64,000 nt of DNA, taken from the NCBI GenBank assembly GCA_051531935.1, contig JAOPTR010000002.1, positions 62,001-126,000 on the forward strand, given 5' to 3'. The first letter of the stretch is position 1, and the number at the start of each line of letters is the position of its first letter. A program made the position numbers and the translations under genes. Origin of the DNA: OCS116 sp051531935. Its GTDB lineage: Bacteria; Pseudomonadota; Alphaproteobacteria; Rhizobiales; OSC116. Shown one piece after another: positions 44,086-51,759 of the stretch. The notes under the pieces are model-generated. The model searched no databases, was not told the origin of the DNA, and saw only the letters and a list, made by a program, of their open reading frames with translations.

Positions 44086-44364
44086 ATGACTGCTTACATC
44101 ATTGTCGATTTGACACCTATTGATATGGAAAAATTACAACAATATTCGGCTATGGCAGCCGAGAGCTTAGTGGCTTTTAATGGCGAATTTATAGCAAAAG
44201 GGCCTATCAAGTCATTGCATGGCGATCAAAATTTTCAAACTAAAGTTATTATTGGGTTCCCGGATCGCGAGAACGCTGAAAACTGGTATCTCTCAGATGC
44301 ATATCAAAAAATTATCGGACTACGCAATAAAGGGATGGATAGTCAATTTCATCTTATTGGGTAA
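44086..44364 (+). CDS. DUF1330 family protein
   Basis: A 92-residue alpha/beta ferredoxin-like dimeric barrel protein. MTAYIIVDLTPIDMEKLQQY and a closing KVIIGFPDRENAENWYLSDA with YQKIIGLR match the DUF1330 pattern (FP-x-x-E-x-A-x-x-WY-x-S-x-x-Y). The function of the family is unknown, although the fold is shared with small monooxygenases and isomerases. It lies 293 bases after the aldehyde dehydrogenase gene, facing the same way. Confidence 0.85.
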   Translation: MTAYIIVDLTPIDMEKLQQYSAMAAESLVAFNGEFIAKGPIKSLHGDQNFQTKVIIGFPDRENAENWYLSDAYQKIIGLRNKGMDSQFHLIG

Positions 44365-44575
44365 AGTAATAAAGCATCACTTTTCATGTGAATAGGGCTT
44401 ATGCATTAATATTTGTATTCCCAATCAATTTGCCGTAACTATTTTTTTTGGCGGCATGTCATCCAACCTTACCATAATATTTTTGTCTTCACGTCGAAGC
44501 CAAAAATCATATCTCTTGCTTGCTACTCGCTAGTCGATTAGCGAACAATTACACACATCTAAAAATGAGAAAAAA

Positions 44576-45337
44576 ATGAAAAATATAAAATCAATTATAC
44601 CTGCAATTGTTGCCGTGGTGGCTTCTTTATTGATACCTCAAATTACCATAGCTGAGGCTCTTTCTGCGAAGTCTATTATTCTTGTTCATGGCGCTTTTTC
44701 AGATGCCAGTTCATGGAATAAAGTCATTCCAATTCTAAAAAATGCAGGTCTAGAAGTAATCGCAGTTCAAAACCCATTAGACTCATTGGAAGGTGATGTC
44801 GAATTTACAAATCGAGCTATTGAAAGAGCTAAGGGTCCAGTGGTTCTAGTTGGTCATTCCTGGGCAGGGGCAGTTATAACTGAGGCTGGATATAATGACA
44901 AAGTCCAGTCACTGGTTTATGTAGCTGCTTATGCGCCATCGGTTGGTCAAACAGCTTTAGACGAAACTAACGATTACCCTAAACCTGAAGGATTTAATGG
45001 TTTGGTGGCCGATAAGTATGGTTATGTTACTTTGTCAGCCGATGCAATGAAAAATAACTTTGCTTCAGATTTATCAAATGAAGAAATTTCTACTATGTGG
45101 TCAACTCAAGGTGCGCTGAACACTGCAGTCTTTGGGCAAAAAATCACGAAAGCGGCTTGGACTCATAAACCGAATTGGTATGCGATTTCTGAGAACGATC
45201 AAATGATCCATCCAGATCAGCAAATTGCTTTGGTTAAGAAAATAAATGCAACATTTATTAGTTTACAATCGAGCCATGTTTCAATGTTATCGCAACCAGA
45301 TGCCATTGCAGACCTAATTATAAGAGCCGCAAAATAA
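44576..45337 (+). CDS. exported alpha/beta-hydrolase (EstC/salicylate-esterase-like)
   Basis: A 253-residue hydrolase with signal peptide (hydrophobic to about residue 24, cleavage near ITIAEA). After it comes IILVHGAFSDASSWNKVIP with the oxyanion HG, the nucleophile elbow VGHSWAGAV, and a C-terminal SSHVSMLSQPD giving the likely His. This arrangement is common in small periplasmic esterases related to plant methylesterases. It stands alone, with a hairpin at 45394-45421 downstream. Confidence 0.85.
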   Translation: MKNIKSIIPAIVAVVASLLIPQITIAEALSAKSIILVHGAFSDASSWNKVIPILKNAGLEVIAVQNPLDSLEGDVEFTNRAIERAKGPVVLVGHSWAGAVITEAGYNDKVQSLVYVAAYAPSVGQTALDETNDYPKPEGFNGLVADKYGYVTLSADAMKNNFASDLSNEEISTMWSTQGALNTAVFGQKITKAAWTHKPNWYAISENDQMIHPDQQIALVKKINATFISLQSSHVSMLSQPDAIADLIIRAAK

Positions 45338-45393
45338 AAATGGTTATGAAGATAAGTTTCAAAATTTATTATAAAATCTAAATATGATAATTT

Positions 45394-45421
45394 TTGCTGA
45401 GGTCGTATTTGACCTCAGCAA
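45394..45421 (+). terminator. hairpin terminator after the exported hydrolase gene
   Basis: Perfect 11-bp stem TTGCTGAGGTC / GACCTCAGCAA with a 6-nt loop, 56 bases after the stop codon. The following TTAAG is a weak T-tract. It also lies 66 bases from the end of the convergent AraC gene and could serve both. Confidence 0.6.
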
Positions 45422-45486
45422 TTAAGAAAAACACATTCATAATGATGAAATATATCAAAGGTGAGTGTCTGTTGTTGCAATTGCCA

Positions 45487-46404
45487 CTAAGTTTTATGTA
45501 ATTTGACAACATTTCCAGATTTTGACGTTCTCGTTTTTGTGTTTCTGAGTTCAGTTGGGTTCATTGAAAACCGCAATTTAAACCTCTCTGAAAAACGAGA
45601 TTGTGAGGAATAACCGCAAGCAAGTGAAATTTGACTTATCAACATTTCAGATTCCATCACTAAACCTATACCGTGTTCCATACGAACTTCTTCCAGTAGG
45701 TCACGAAAGCCTATATTCTCAAGCTTCAAATTGCGTCGTAATGTGCTATCGCTTACGCCTAAACGCCTGCATATTTCCACCATCCGCCATGTTTTTGCAG
45801 GATCGTGCAAAAAAAGTTCTTTGACCCTATGTCGCCAACTCTTGTGTTGTTTCAAAACTAAATTCCCAATAGACCCTTGTTGCGCAAACAATAACAAAAA
45901 CTCCACCATTCTATGCCTGATCTGTATGGTTTCCGTTGGGAAACTCTTCATCCAGATGATCCAATTGGTTATTGCAGAAATTAATTTTAAATTTCCCGGT
46001 ACATGCCAACGTGGTGTGAGGTCCCAACCGTCAAATTGCTTCGCGTATAGTTGGTGAAATAGTTCGATTGTTTTAACGTCAAACCGAATTGCCAAGCCGA
46101 TATATCGAGCAGACCTACTTTCTGGATTGTTGATGACATCAAAATTAATATCCTCAGGTAACAATAGGAATTGTCCAGATTTACAGAAAAATTCGCGCCC
46201 TTCAATTATAACAGTTTTTGTTCCCACAATTGGAAGCAAAATTGTAGGCACTCCGAAATTCATACGTGTCAGTGATTGTTTAGAGTCACATCTATATATC
46301 CCCAAATTGGCCGCAGTGTTTGATATTTCACCTTCTTTATTGAGTAAATAGGCAAGCTCACCAATAGATTTGGCAATATCTCTAGAGTTGATTGTTGTCA
46401 TCAT
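45487..46404 (-). CDS. AraC-family transcriptional regulator
   Basis: A 305-residue regulator with an N-terminal AraC_binding_2/cupin-like ligand domain (FLLLPEDINFDVIN, VIIEGREFFCKSGQ) and C-terminal helix-turn-helix pair (MVEICRRLGVSDSTLRRNLK and ISQISLACGYSSQSRFSERF). It faces away from the cytoplasmic alpha/beta-hydrolase gene at 46674 across 269 bases, its probable target. Confidence 0.87.
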   Translation of the reverse strand: MMTTINSRDIAKSIGELAYLLNKEGEISNTAANLGIYRCDSKQSLTRMNFGVPTILLPIVGTKTVIIEGREFFCKSGQFLLLPEDINFDVINNPESRSARYIGLAIRFDVKTIELFHQLYAKQFDGWDLTPRWHVPGNLKLISAITNWIIWMKSFPTETIQIRHRMVEFLLLFAQQGSIGNLVLKQHKSWRHRVKELFLHDPAKTWRMVEICRRLGVSDSTLRRNLKLENIGFRDLLEEVRMEHGIGLVMESEMLISQISLACGYSSQSRFSERFKLRFSMNPTELRNTKTRTSKSGNVVKLHKT

Positions 46405-46673
46405 GATTATTAAACCTTGCCTGTAACTTGAAGTACATTAATGGAGTAATTGTCTTAGAATATTTGGCCATTAATTTTGTTCGATGTGTTTCAATCTAGC
46501 ATTATTCATGAGCCTACACTATTAGATTTAGGTCAATATTTCCGTCATTGATTAAACGAGCCATCGTTTTCAATATGTTGGCTGTTATAGGCGAATCTCT
46601 GACCGAATGTGTGCAGTATTTTCTCCGCCATCCAGTACCTTACTAATGACAAACAACATAGGGGAGAAAATAA

Positions 46674-47438
46674 ATGTCAATAGGTTACACAACAATAGGT
46701 CATGGTAAAATTCGATTGATCGTTTTGCATGGATGGTTAAGCGATAGTGCTGTCTTCAATCAAATAAAACCATTTTTTGATAAAGAAATATATACAATCG
46801 CTTTTATGGATTTCCGAGGATACGGGGAATCTTCCCATATAACAGGAAATTATTCCATCGATGAAATCGCCGATGACGCACTCTCAGTTGCAGATGAATT
46901 AGGTTGGAGTACATTCCATATATTGGGGCATTCTATGGGTGGTCAAGTGGTGCAAAAGGTTGCTATAAAAGCACCAAACCGCGTGCTATCTGGAATCGCT
47001 GTAGCGCCTGTTCCCGCTTCGGGATTTGATATGGATACAGACACTTATGGTTTCTTTCAAGCGTCGGCAGAAGATGATAGCGCACTCGCAGAAATTTTCA
47101 ACATTCTAACTGGTAAACGCCATGCAAAATCATTCTTGAACGAATTGGTTTCTAGGGCTCGTATTTCGACAACTAAAGCAGCCTATCTTGGTTATTTGAA
47201 AACTTGGGTAAAATCAGATTTCTCGGCAGATGTTTCTGCGGTTCAGTCGCCTATTTTGGTTATTGCTGGCGCCCACGACGGCGCTCTTGGCCCAGATATT
47301 CTAAAAGCCACATATCTCAAACAGCTTTCTAATGTCACACTGGAAGTAATCGATGCGGCAGGGCATTATCCAATGCTTGAAACACCACCTGAATTATTTG
47401 ATAAGATTGATTCTTTTCTATCACAACAATCCAATTAA
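46674..47438 (+). CDS. cytoplasmic alpha/beta-hydrolase
   Basis: A 254-residue hydrolase without signal peptide. LIVLHGWLSDSAVF carries the HG oxyanion motif, MDFRGYGESSH the strand-4 turn, LGHSMGGQV the nucleophile elbow, AGAHDGALGP the acid and AAGHYPMLETP the catalytic His, all in the order of the BioH/haloperoxidase-like subfamily. AGGGGAGAA precedes the ATG. An AraC gene is divergent. The substrate is unknown. Confidence 0.88.
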   Translation: MSIGYTTIGHGKIRLIVLHGWLSDSAVFNQIKPFFDKEIYTIAFMDFRGYGESSHITGNYSIDEIADDALSVADELGWSTFHILGHSMGGQVVQKVAIKAPNRVLSGIAVAPVPASGFDMDTDTYGFFQASAEDDSALAEIFNILTGKRHAKSFLNELVSRARISTTKAAYLGYLKTWVKSDFSADVSAVQSPILVIAGAHDGALGPDILKATYLKQLSNVTLEVIDAAGHYPMLETPPELFDKIDSFLSQQSN

Positions 47439-47587
47439 CTAAGAAATCAACCGACCTGCTTCGTATCCGTATAGCGGTTCTAATTTTTATCCTTAGTGAT
47501 TTTTTGACAGGATTGAAATTACATTGATTGACACATATTTTAGTTGGGGATTCGGAAAGGTAAGGAGTTTCTTACATTTTTCGAAAG

Positions 47588-47616
47588 CGGCTTCTCGTAT
47601 ATCTACCGAGAAGCCG
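47588..47616. terminator. GC-rich hairpin between hydrolase gene and IS element
   Basis: Perfect 10-bp stem CGGCTTCTCG / CGAGAAGCCG with a 9-nt loop, then TATTTCGTATTT. It lies 150 bases beyond the hydrolase stop. The rest of the 330-base gap (47439-47770) shows no gene. Confidence 0.5.
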
Positions 47617-47770
47617 TATTTCGTATTTATTGACTTTCTAAAACATTTTGAATGCATTTGGGGGCAAATTGGTTCAAACGATAGAAGGCTTTGTAAGGTG
47701 TCATTTGGTCTACATCAAATTACATGAATTACTCCAATTTATGAGAATTCTTAATATGTGTAGGTAACGT

Positions 47771-48582
47771 TTTGGACTTGTCTGATAAAAGTGGACATGA
47801 CCTTCAAAGAATATAGCAATATTTTTGGAGGATATAATGACCCGAAAGAGATTTACCAAAGAGTTCCGCGATGAAGCTGTTCAATTTGCTATTTATAACG
47901 ATATAACACAGCGCCAGCTTGCCTAAGATTTAGGCGTTTACAAATCAATTTTATTCAAATGGATAACGGATTACTTACAAAAGTAAGGTTTGTCGAATAA
48001 TGTTGTCGCGCTGACCAATGACTTTAACTTGGAATTTCTGAGGATTCGCAAAGAAAATAGAATAGTACGCGAGGAGCGTGACATCCTAAAAAAAGCAGCC
48101 GCCTTCTTCACGAGCCAAAAGTAATGCGTTACAGGTTCATTGAAGCGCAGAAGGCAGGACAAGATATTGGGCGGCTGTGTAAATTGCTAATGGTATCCAG
48201 ATCAGGATATTACTCATGGCGAACAAGGCCTATGTCCAGATGCAGGCTTAGTGAATCATTCTGATCGCGGTAGTCAATACACAGCGACCGCACATCAAAT
48301 GTTGCTGAAGCAACATAAAATCAACTCATCAATGTTTGGCAAAGGTAATTGTTATGATAACGCCGCGGTTGGGGCATTCTTCAAGAACATCAAATCAGAG
48401 TTAATTTGGAGAAAGGCATCCAAAACTAGATTACAAACAGAAAAGATGATCTAGGATTACATAAATAACTTCTATAATGTAAAAAGATGCGGTTCAACAC
48501 GTGGTAATATTAGCCCAATGCGTTATAAAAAATTAATGGCTTAAGAGACTGCTCGTGTCCACTTTTATCGGACAAGTCCAAA
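47771..48582 (+). mobile_element. IS3-family insertion sequence with internal deletion
   Basis: Left end TTTGGACTTGTCTGATAAAA and right end (inverted) TTTGGACTTGTCCGATAAAA match over nearly 30 bases, ending in GTGGACA-type sequence. Inside is a broken orfA (47837-48122: MTRKRFTKEFRDEAVQFAIY, stops at 47924 and 47984, later ERDILKKAAAFFTSQK). orfB keeps its start (48123: MRYRFIEAQKAGQDIGRLCK) and end (48251 on: NHSDRGSQYTA to SPMRYKKLMA), but the segment between, with the first part of the DDE core, is deleted. At about 0.8 kb it is shorter than a normal 1.2-1.3 kb IS3 element. No exact target duplication was seen. Confidence 0.85.
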
Positions 48583-48785
48583 TGTCCACGATGATCTTAT
48601 CGCCTTGGGTGCGATTGGCTTGTTAGCTTTGCTTTCGTCTTCACTCCTTGAGTGCGTAACGATGAACCAAAACCCTATCTAATGCACGTAACTCAATCTG
48701 TTTCATAGAAGCTGATAAGATTGATTAATAGGAAGGTTAATTGAGGCCTTGTTGCTTGGATGGTGCAGCAGATTGGATTTCTCCT

Positions 48786-51380
48786 TCAATCTGGCTCGAG
48801 ATTTTGTGGCGGCGTTTCTGTTAGTTTTGAAAGTGACACACGTGTTACTAGGGGAATCATCTCCAGGCTCTGAGCTTCGCTGTAAACTTTGGCTATGTTG
48901 TCTTGCTTGAGTGCATAGTCAACTGAAAACACTGGCAGTCCGGCATTTTGGTACCGTAGAATTTGGGTAAGCCGAGCTGGCGTTGAATATTCAGCTACAT
49001 GTTGGTCGTGTAGGTCACCGCTGTCGGGGTCACCCCAGTCGCTATCTCCTAAACCGTTAAACCATGTACTTTCAACTGCCAATGCATCAATAGCCTTTGC
49101 ATATCGATCAGGGGCGGAATCAATCAGGTAAATCGCATTCTGTGCGATGATCAGAAAATCTGGGTTGATGGCGCGCCCAGCTTCGCCCAATTTTTCTACA
49201 AACGTAATCATCGCGTCTTCAGGTGAAACGCCGAATTTTTCAGCTACGGCACGCACCCCGTCATCATCGTAGGCCTCAATCCAATCCAGAAAAACCCCAT
49301 CATACCCAAGTCGTGCCAAATCAGCAACGATCCCGTCAGGGCCTAACCATAGAGATTGCCACTCAGCATCCCAGTAAGCAACAGGATAGTTACCTTCCCA
49401 CCCGTTCGGATCAGCTGCAACCAAGAAGCCAGGCGATCCACGCAAACCGTCCTTTGGCGCAACCCAGTCATCTTGCCAATACGTACGGTAATCTTCAGCC
49501 TGACCAATATCGATGTAGGCAATAACAACGCGCGGCGTGCCGTCTGGTTTTTCGCGCAAACGGCTGACCATCTGCTGGCTTTCATATGGCGATTCTGAAA
49601 AATTCTGCCCTGGCTCAATGACCAGCATATCGTAGTCAGTCGCAGCCAGAGTCTGAACCGCGCCGTCTTCATTTAGTTTCTGAATTTGGTACATCCAATT
49701 GCGGATGCTCGAAAGTGAATTGCCAGAAATAGCGTTTCTTAGGCTGGCTGTTTTACTTTTTGGATAAAGCAGCTCGGCGGCCAAATAATGCTCAACAGAA
49801 AAATCGTTGTGCAGCATTTGAAGCCGCGCCAAGGTTGCTGTGGCTTGTTCTGCATCGCCAGACAGGGCATAGGCCGCCGCCAAAAACACCATCGTTGTGG
49901 GCAGGTTTTGTGGCGCGCGGTTTAAGTTGACTTTTGCGCGCTCCAAGTCGCCTTGGAAAAAATACGCAACACCTGGTCCCAGGAAATACCAAGGCGGCGC
50001 TTGGGCATTTAACAAAATGGCTTGTTCTCCCCATTTCGCGGCATCTGAATACAGCTCTGTCGTCAATGCCCCTTGTAGCGAAGCGATCGCCAAAGCATCT
50101 GTATCACCGTCTAGTTTTGTGACGGCGGTATTCAGGCGGCGGAGCTTTTCTAATTTGTTGCCTTCAAACGCAGCAGTCCAACTTCCTGCCAAAAGGCTAC
50201 GCCCTGTGCTCTCGTCTATGTGGTATGCTTGCCGGCCACTATTCGCGCGTGCTTCGAGCAATCCCTTCACGTCATCAGGTTTTGCCATTGGCAACAACGC
50301 GCCAAGCACAAATGACAAACCCGCCCATGCCTCGGCGTTTTGGGCATCAAGCTTAAGCGCCATGCGAAAATGTTGTTTCGCCTCAGTGAGGGCTTTTGAA
50401 TGATATTCCTGAAACAGGCTATCGCCAAAGCGAGCGTAATCGTTGGCACCTAAGTCAACGGACGGATCTTCGGATGATAATTCAGCCCCCAATCCTGTGA
50501 TTTTTCCAGACCATGGATTGGCAAGATTTGTCGCAAGGGTTGTTACAATTTCGTCCTGTAAAGGCAGTAAATCACCTTGTTCGCTTTCCCACCGCCGAAC
50601 CCAAACAATTTGGTTGGTGGCTGTATCGACTAAATGGGCTGAGACCCGCTGACCCGACCCTGCTGACTGGATCGTCCCGCCAATAACATAGCCAGCACCT
50701 TTCGCCGTATAAGCCTGTAAAGGCGTTTCATTAATGGCAGTTCCTGCATCCAATACCGAAGGGGCCAGCACCGAGACTGTGTCAAAGGCGCTGAGTGCAA
50801 TTACAATGTCATTGCGCAAAGCCACAGCGAACGTCGTGAGCATCGGATCGTCGCCAATAGTGTCAAAGGTAAGGGCTGCCACTGCAGGAACAGTAGCTTG
50901 CAGCTTGCCAATATCTGTGGCGTTGTTTGCAGATGGGCGCAGTACAATCACTATGGTGAGCAGCATCAGTAAGCCAACCATCCCAACACTTCCCCAGAAC
51001 ATCTTATTAAATTTGAAGCGCTTGGTTGGCAAGGGTTCCGCATTTGCCCCCTCGGCACGAGGTGTTGCCTTTAAACTGTAGCCAACGCCGGTGTCGGTTT
51101 GTAATAACGCATGCCCTTTGTCGCCGAGCGCGCGGCGTATGTCGGCAATACACTGTGTGATGCTGTCATCTGAAACGGCAGTTTGGCTCCAGACCTCTTC
51201 GATCAAACCCTCTTTATTTAAAGGGGTTGGGTGATGGCGTGCAAGTGCGAGGAACGTAGCGAAGCTTTTCGCGCGCAAGGTCACAGGTGCACCATCGGTC
51301 AGTCGCAAACTGCGCGCCTGTTCGTCGAAAAATATCTCAGTCTCATTTACGTTTAAAAAAACAGCGGGCTTTTTCGGCAC
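48786..51380 (-). CDS. membrane-spanning CadC/OmpR-type regulator with TolB/TPR region and C-terminal GH114 glycosidase domain
   Basis: An 864-residue fusion. Residues about 15-103 form an OmpR/CadC winged helix (SFATFLALARHHPTPLNKEG, DDSITQCIADIRRALGDKGH). One membrane helix lies at about 127-147. Residues about 165-290 are TolB-like (AALTFDTIGDDPML, GAGYVIGGTIQSAGSGQRVS), then TPR-like helices to about 540. Residues 559-850 match GH114/TM1410 glycosidases: IRNWMYQIQKL, RVVIAYIDIGQAEDYRTYW, YWDAEW (671, 673), LGYDGVFLDWIEAY with D699, and AVESTWF with E770. The GTG start has AAGGAAGG seven bases upstream. The predicted DNA-binding part is inside and the glycosidase outside. GC-richer than its neighbours. 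Confidence 0.88.
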   Translation of the reverse strand: MPKKPAVFLNVNETEIFFDEQARSLRLTDGAPVTLRAKSFATFLALARHHPTPLNKEGLIEEVWSQTAVSDDSITQCIADIRRALGDKGHALLQTDTGVGYSLKATPRAEGANAEPLPTKRFKFNKMFWGSVGMVGLLMLLTIVIVLRPSANNATDIGKLQATVPAVAALTFDTIGDDPMLTTFAVALRNDIVIALSAFDTVSVLAPSVLDAGTAINETPLQAYTAKGAGYVIGGTIQSAGSGQRVSAHLVDTATNQIVWVRRWESEQGDLLPLQDEIVTTLATNLANPWSGKITGLGAELSSEDPSVDLGANDYARFGDSLFQEYHSKALTEAKQHFRMALKLDAQNAEAWAGLSFVLGALLPMAKPDDVKGLLEARANSGRQAYHIDESTGRSLLAGSWTAAFEGNKLEKLRRLNTAVTKLDGDTDALAIASLQGALTTELYSDAAKWGEQAILLNAQAPPWYFLGPGVAYFFQGDLERAKVNLNRAPQNLPTTMVFLAAAYALSGDAEQATATLARLQMLHNDFSVEHYLAAELLYPKSKTASLRNAISGNSLSSIRNWMYQIQKLNEDGAVQTLAATDYDMLVIEPGQNFSESPYESQQMVSRLREKPDGTPRVVIAYIDIGQAEDYRTYWQDDWVAPKDGLRGSPGFLVAADPNGWEGNYPVAYWDAEWQSLWLGPDGIVADLARLGYDGVFLDWIEAYDDDGVRAVAEKFGVSPEDAMITFVEKLGEAGRAINPDFLIIAQNAIYLIDSAPDRYAKAIDALAVESTWFNGLGDSDWGDPDSGDLHDQHVAEYSTPARLTQILRYQNAGLPVFSVDYALKQDNIAKVYSEAQSLEMIPLVTRVSLSKLTETPPQNLEPD

Positions 51381-51420
51381 TAAACAACCTTCCTTTTAAT
51401 CAATCTCGTCAGTTTATACA

Positions 51421-51502
51421 ATTTCAGGCTGATTTCATAGGAATTTCAGCGGAAAAGCCGGTTTTTTAATAAAATTTCAGATCCGATTTCAGGACATTTC
51501 AG
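51421..51502. promoter_or_regulatory. array of six helically spaced ATTTCA(G/T) repeats
   Basis: Direct repeats start at 51421, 51432, 51443, 51474, 51486 and 51496: five ATTTCAG and one ATTTCAT, all on the plus strand. The spacings are 11, 11, 31, 12 and 10 bases, near one or three helical turns. OmpR/PhoB-type winged helices bind tandem repeats of about 11 bases, and the neighbouring gene encodes such a domain. The array lies 41-122 bases upstream of that gene. Confidence 0.65.
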
Positions 51503-51588
51503 AACCAGATACCTCAAAGTAAATGCATCGAACAACATTCCATCCAGACTGAACACTGGGTCAAACCAATACCAAAAGGATTAATCAA

Positions 51589-51696
51589 ATGTCTTCATTT
51601 AGCATAACTGTTTCGGTCATGGCAGCGGTTGCACAGTTCGGCACGAACTGCCAAAGGCGTCCACCAAAAACATCAATGACCCTTATTTCTGAATAA
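51589..51696 (+). CDS. 35-residue ORF upstream of the RTX gene, possible leader peptide
   Basis: ATG behind AAAAGGATTAATCAA, closely resembling the ribosome site of the RTX gene itself (AAAAAAGGATTTTAAA). The product starts MSSFSITVSVMAAVAQFG and then turns basic. Its stop codon lies inside a perfect 9-bp hairpin, ACCCTTATT / AATAAGGGT (51679-51700). It may be a leader whose translation changes the hairpin, or the truncated start of an older gene. Confidence 0.35.
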   Translation: MSSFSITVSVMAAVAQFGTNCQRRPPKTSMTLISE

Positions 51697-51700
51697 GGGT
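51679..51700 (+). terminator. short hairpin in the RTX leader
   Basis: ACCCTTATT and AATAAGGGT pair perfectly (9 bp) around a TCTG loop. No T-run follows directly. It lies 59 bases before the RTX start codon and overlaps the stop codon of the 35-codon ORF, so a role in attenuation or message processing is possible. Confidence 0.4.
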
Positions 51701-51759
51701 GAACGAGTGGTTCTAATTAAAAAAATGAACCAAAAATATATACAAAAAAGGATTTTAAA

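Noticed and set aside
48581..48785. Possible terminator of the GH114-fusion gene (AGATTG / CAATCT)
   Set aside because: Only a 6-bp stem without T-run; too weak to annotate.
49223..51081. Several ORFs antisense to the GH114-fusion gene
   Set aside because: They mirror codon bias of the real minus-strand gene and encode low-complexity products.
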